Shown: positions 49,713 to 50,373 of the stretch, piece after piece
Numbering within the stretch: position 1 is the first letter of the stretch
Layout of the letters: each line of letters starts with the position of its first letter
DNA from: Mycobacterium gordonae
GTDB taxonomy: Bacteria; Actinomycetota; Actinomycetes; Mycobacteriales; Mycobacteriaceae
NCBI RefSeq assembly: GCF_001417955.2
Contig: NZ_LKTM01000307.1
Coordinates: forward strand, 1 to 50,373
Direction of reading: 5' to 3'
Length of the DNA stretch: 50,373 nucleotides
The notes under the pieces: generated by a model
Told to the model about the DNA's origin: nothing
Database searches by the model: none
The model's input: the letters and a program-made list of their open reading frames with translations, nothing else
Program-made: the position numbers and the translations under genes

Positions 49713-49817
49713 ATCACCGGTTCGGATGGCGCTATTCTCCGCTTCTGCGGCTGGTATTCGGGGCCGTGACGTTTTCTTGTTCGGACCTATTCGGGCTGGT
49801 CGTACTCGGGAGATGTC

Positions 49818-50373
49818 ATGTCATTTGTTGTTGTGTCGCCGTCAATGCTGGAAGCGGCGGTTTCGGAAATAACCGGTATCGGTTCGGCGCTGAGCGCGGC
49901 CAACACGGCCGCGGCGGGCGCGACTACAGACCTGGTGGCCGCCGCGGCCGACGAGGTCTCGGTGGGCATCGTTGCGCTGTTCGGCTCGCACGCGGCGGAA
50001 TATCGGGCGGTCAGTGCCCAGGCAGCGGCATTTCAGAGTCAGTTTCTGCAGGCGTTGAATGCGGGCGCGGGCGCATACGCCAGCGCGGAGGTGGCCAGTG
50101 CCGCACCGCTGGACGGTCTGCAGCAGGTCCTGCTCAATCTCATCAACGCACCCGCACAGGGTCTTTTCGGGCGCCCGTTGATCGGTAACGGGGCCAACGG
50201 AGCACCGGGAACCGGCGCGGCCGGGGGAGCGGGCGGGTTGCTGTTCGGCAACGGCGGAGCCGGCGGGTCCGGCGCCGCCGGCCAAAATGGCGGTGCCGGC
50301 GGTGCCGCCGGCCTGTTCGGCGCCGGAGGAGCCGGCGGGGCGGGCGGTGGTGCCGTTGCCGGCGGGATCGGCG
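49818..50373 (+). CDS. PE_PGRS family protein, 5' part
   Basis: The frame starts at ATG 49818 (GGGAG 5 nt upstream) and is still open at the right edge. Residues 1-95 are a PE domain (MSFVVVSPSMLEAAVSEITGIGSALSAANTAA, then ADEVSVGIVALFGSHAAEYRAVSAQAAAF). After a short linker (PLIGNGANGAPGTG) it enters a PGRS region of GGA/GGN repeats (GGAGGLLFGNGGAGGSGAAG). PE directs ESX-5-type export; PGRS proteins are cell-surface or secreted and generally of slow-growing species. The upstream sequence GGGAGATGTCATGTC matches that of the PE-hydrolase at 12277. Confidence 0.92.
   Translation, partial: MSFVVVSPSMLEAAVSEITGIGSALSAANTAAAGATTDLVAAAADEVSVGIVALFGSHAAEYRAVSAQAAAFQSQFLQALNAGAGAYASAEVASAAPLDGLQQVLLNLINAPAQGLFGRPLIGNGANGAPGTGAAGGAGGLLFGNGGAGGSGAAGQNGGAGGAAGLFGAGGAGGAGGGAVAGGIG

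Noticed and set aside
50161..50373. Repetitive GGC/GGN tract at the right edge as a possible CRISPR or satellite
   Set aside because: It is in frame with a PE domain and encodes Gly-Gly-Ala/Asn motifs, so it is the PGRS part of a coding gene.

Overview
The window is high-GC actinobacterial DNA from a Mycobacterium, most likely a slow-growing non-tuberculous species. The evidence is the PE-domain genes (two complete PE-hydrolases plus the tail of a third, a small PE protein, and the start of a PE_PGRS gene at the right edge), a PknF/PknI-type kinase, DUF1206 and DUF2855 proteins, mycofactocin-type dehydrogenases, frequent GTG/TTG starts, and several starts that sit a few bases behind a -10-like box as in leaderless mycobacterial mRNAs. 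No tRNA, rRNA, CRISPR array or transposase was seen.

Left part (1-18.7 kb): tail of a PE-hydrolase; a DHA2 exporter with a perfect 23-bp palindrome upstream; FKBP isomerase; steroid-5-alpha-reductase-like membrane protein; small secreted and cytosolic proteins; DUF1206 membrane protein; a complete CYP102 (P450-BM3-type) fused monooxygenase; a GntR regulator divergent from a CynX-type MFS carrier; a crotonase; a tandem universal stress protein; a full PE-hydrolase; a DapB-like dehydrogenase with its TetR; a TetR divergent from a quinone-oxidoreductase-like MDR enzyme; two exported proteins.

Middle (18.8-25.4 kb): the most unusual locus. A LysB-like (mycolyl-arabinogalactan-esterase-type) gene overlaps by 4 bp an 884-codon gene whose protein carries four putative peptidoglycan-active modules in a row: M23 peptidase, DUF1906 glycosidase-like, lysozyme/transglycosylase-like and zinc amidase. 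This looks like a mycobacteriophage lysis pair without any other phage gene. It abuts a small PE gene with a membrane tail and a second PE-hydrolase. Next comes an E2-acyltransferase-like gene broken by a one-base frameshift.

Right part (25.4-37.5 kb): a Ser/Thr kinase whose extracellular domain resembles that of mycobacterial MurJ; a small helical protein; an NDMA-dependent-type alcohol dehydrogenase; a bacteriophytochrome diguanylate cyclase; PhyH dioxygenase plus Tat-exported amidase; a serine-hydrolase lipoprotein; a five-gene minus-strand cluster (three-helix-bundle protein, DUF2855, DUF4345, VOC, M15 peptidase).

Far right (37.6-50.4 kb): a small accessory islet (short EspG-like ORF, HEAT-repeat protein and a frameshifted hypothetical joined by a TGATG overlap); a SRPBCC-TetR pair whose perfect operator covers the start codon; an LLM-class oxidoreductase; a 702-aa protein of unknown family; then two divergent catabolic operons (SDR, carboxymuconolactone decarboxylase-like, mycofactocin-type SDR; and aldehyde dehydrogenase, SDR, beta-hydroxyacid dehydrogenase, TetR). 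The window closes inside a PE_PGRS gene. Overall theme: lipid/steroid-like catabolism, cell-envelope hydrolysis and exported PE proteins.
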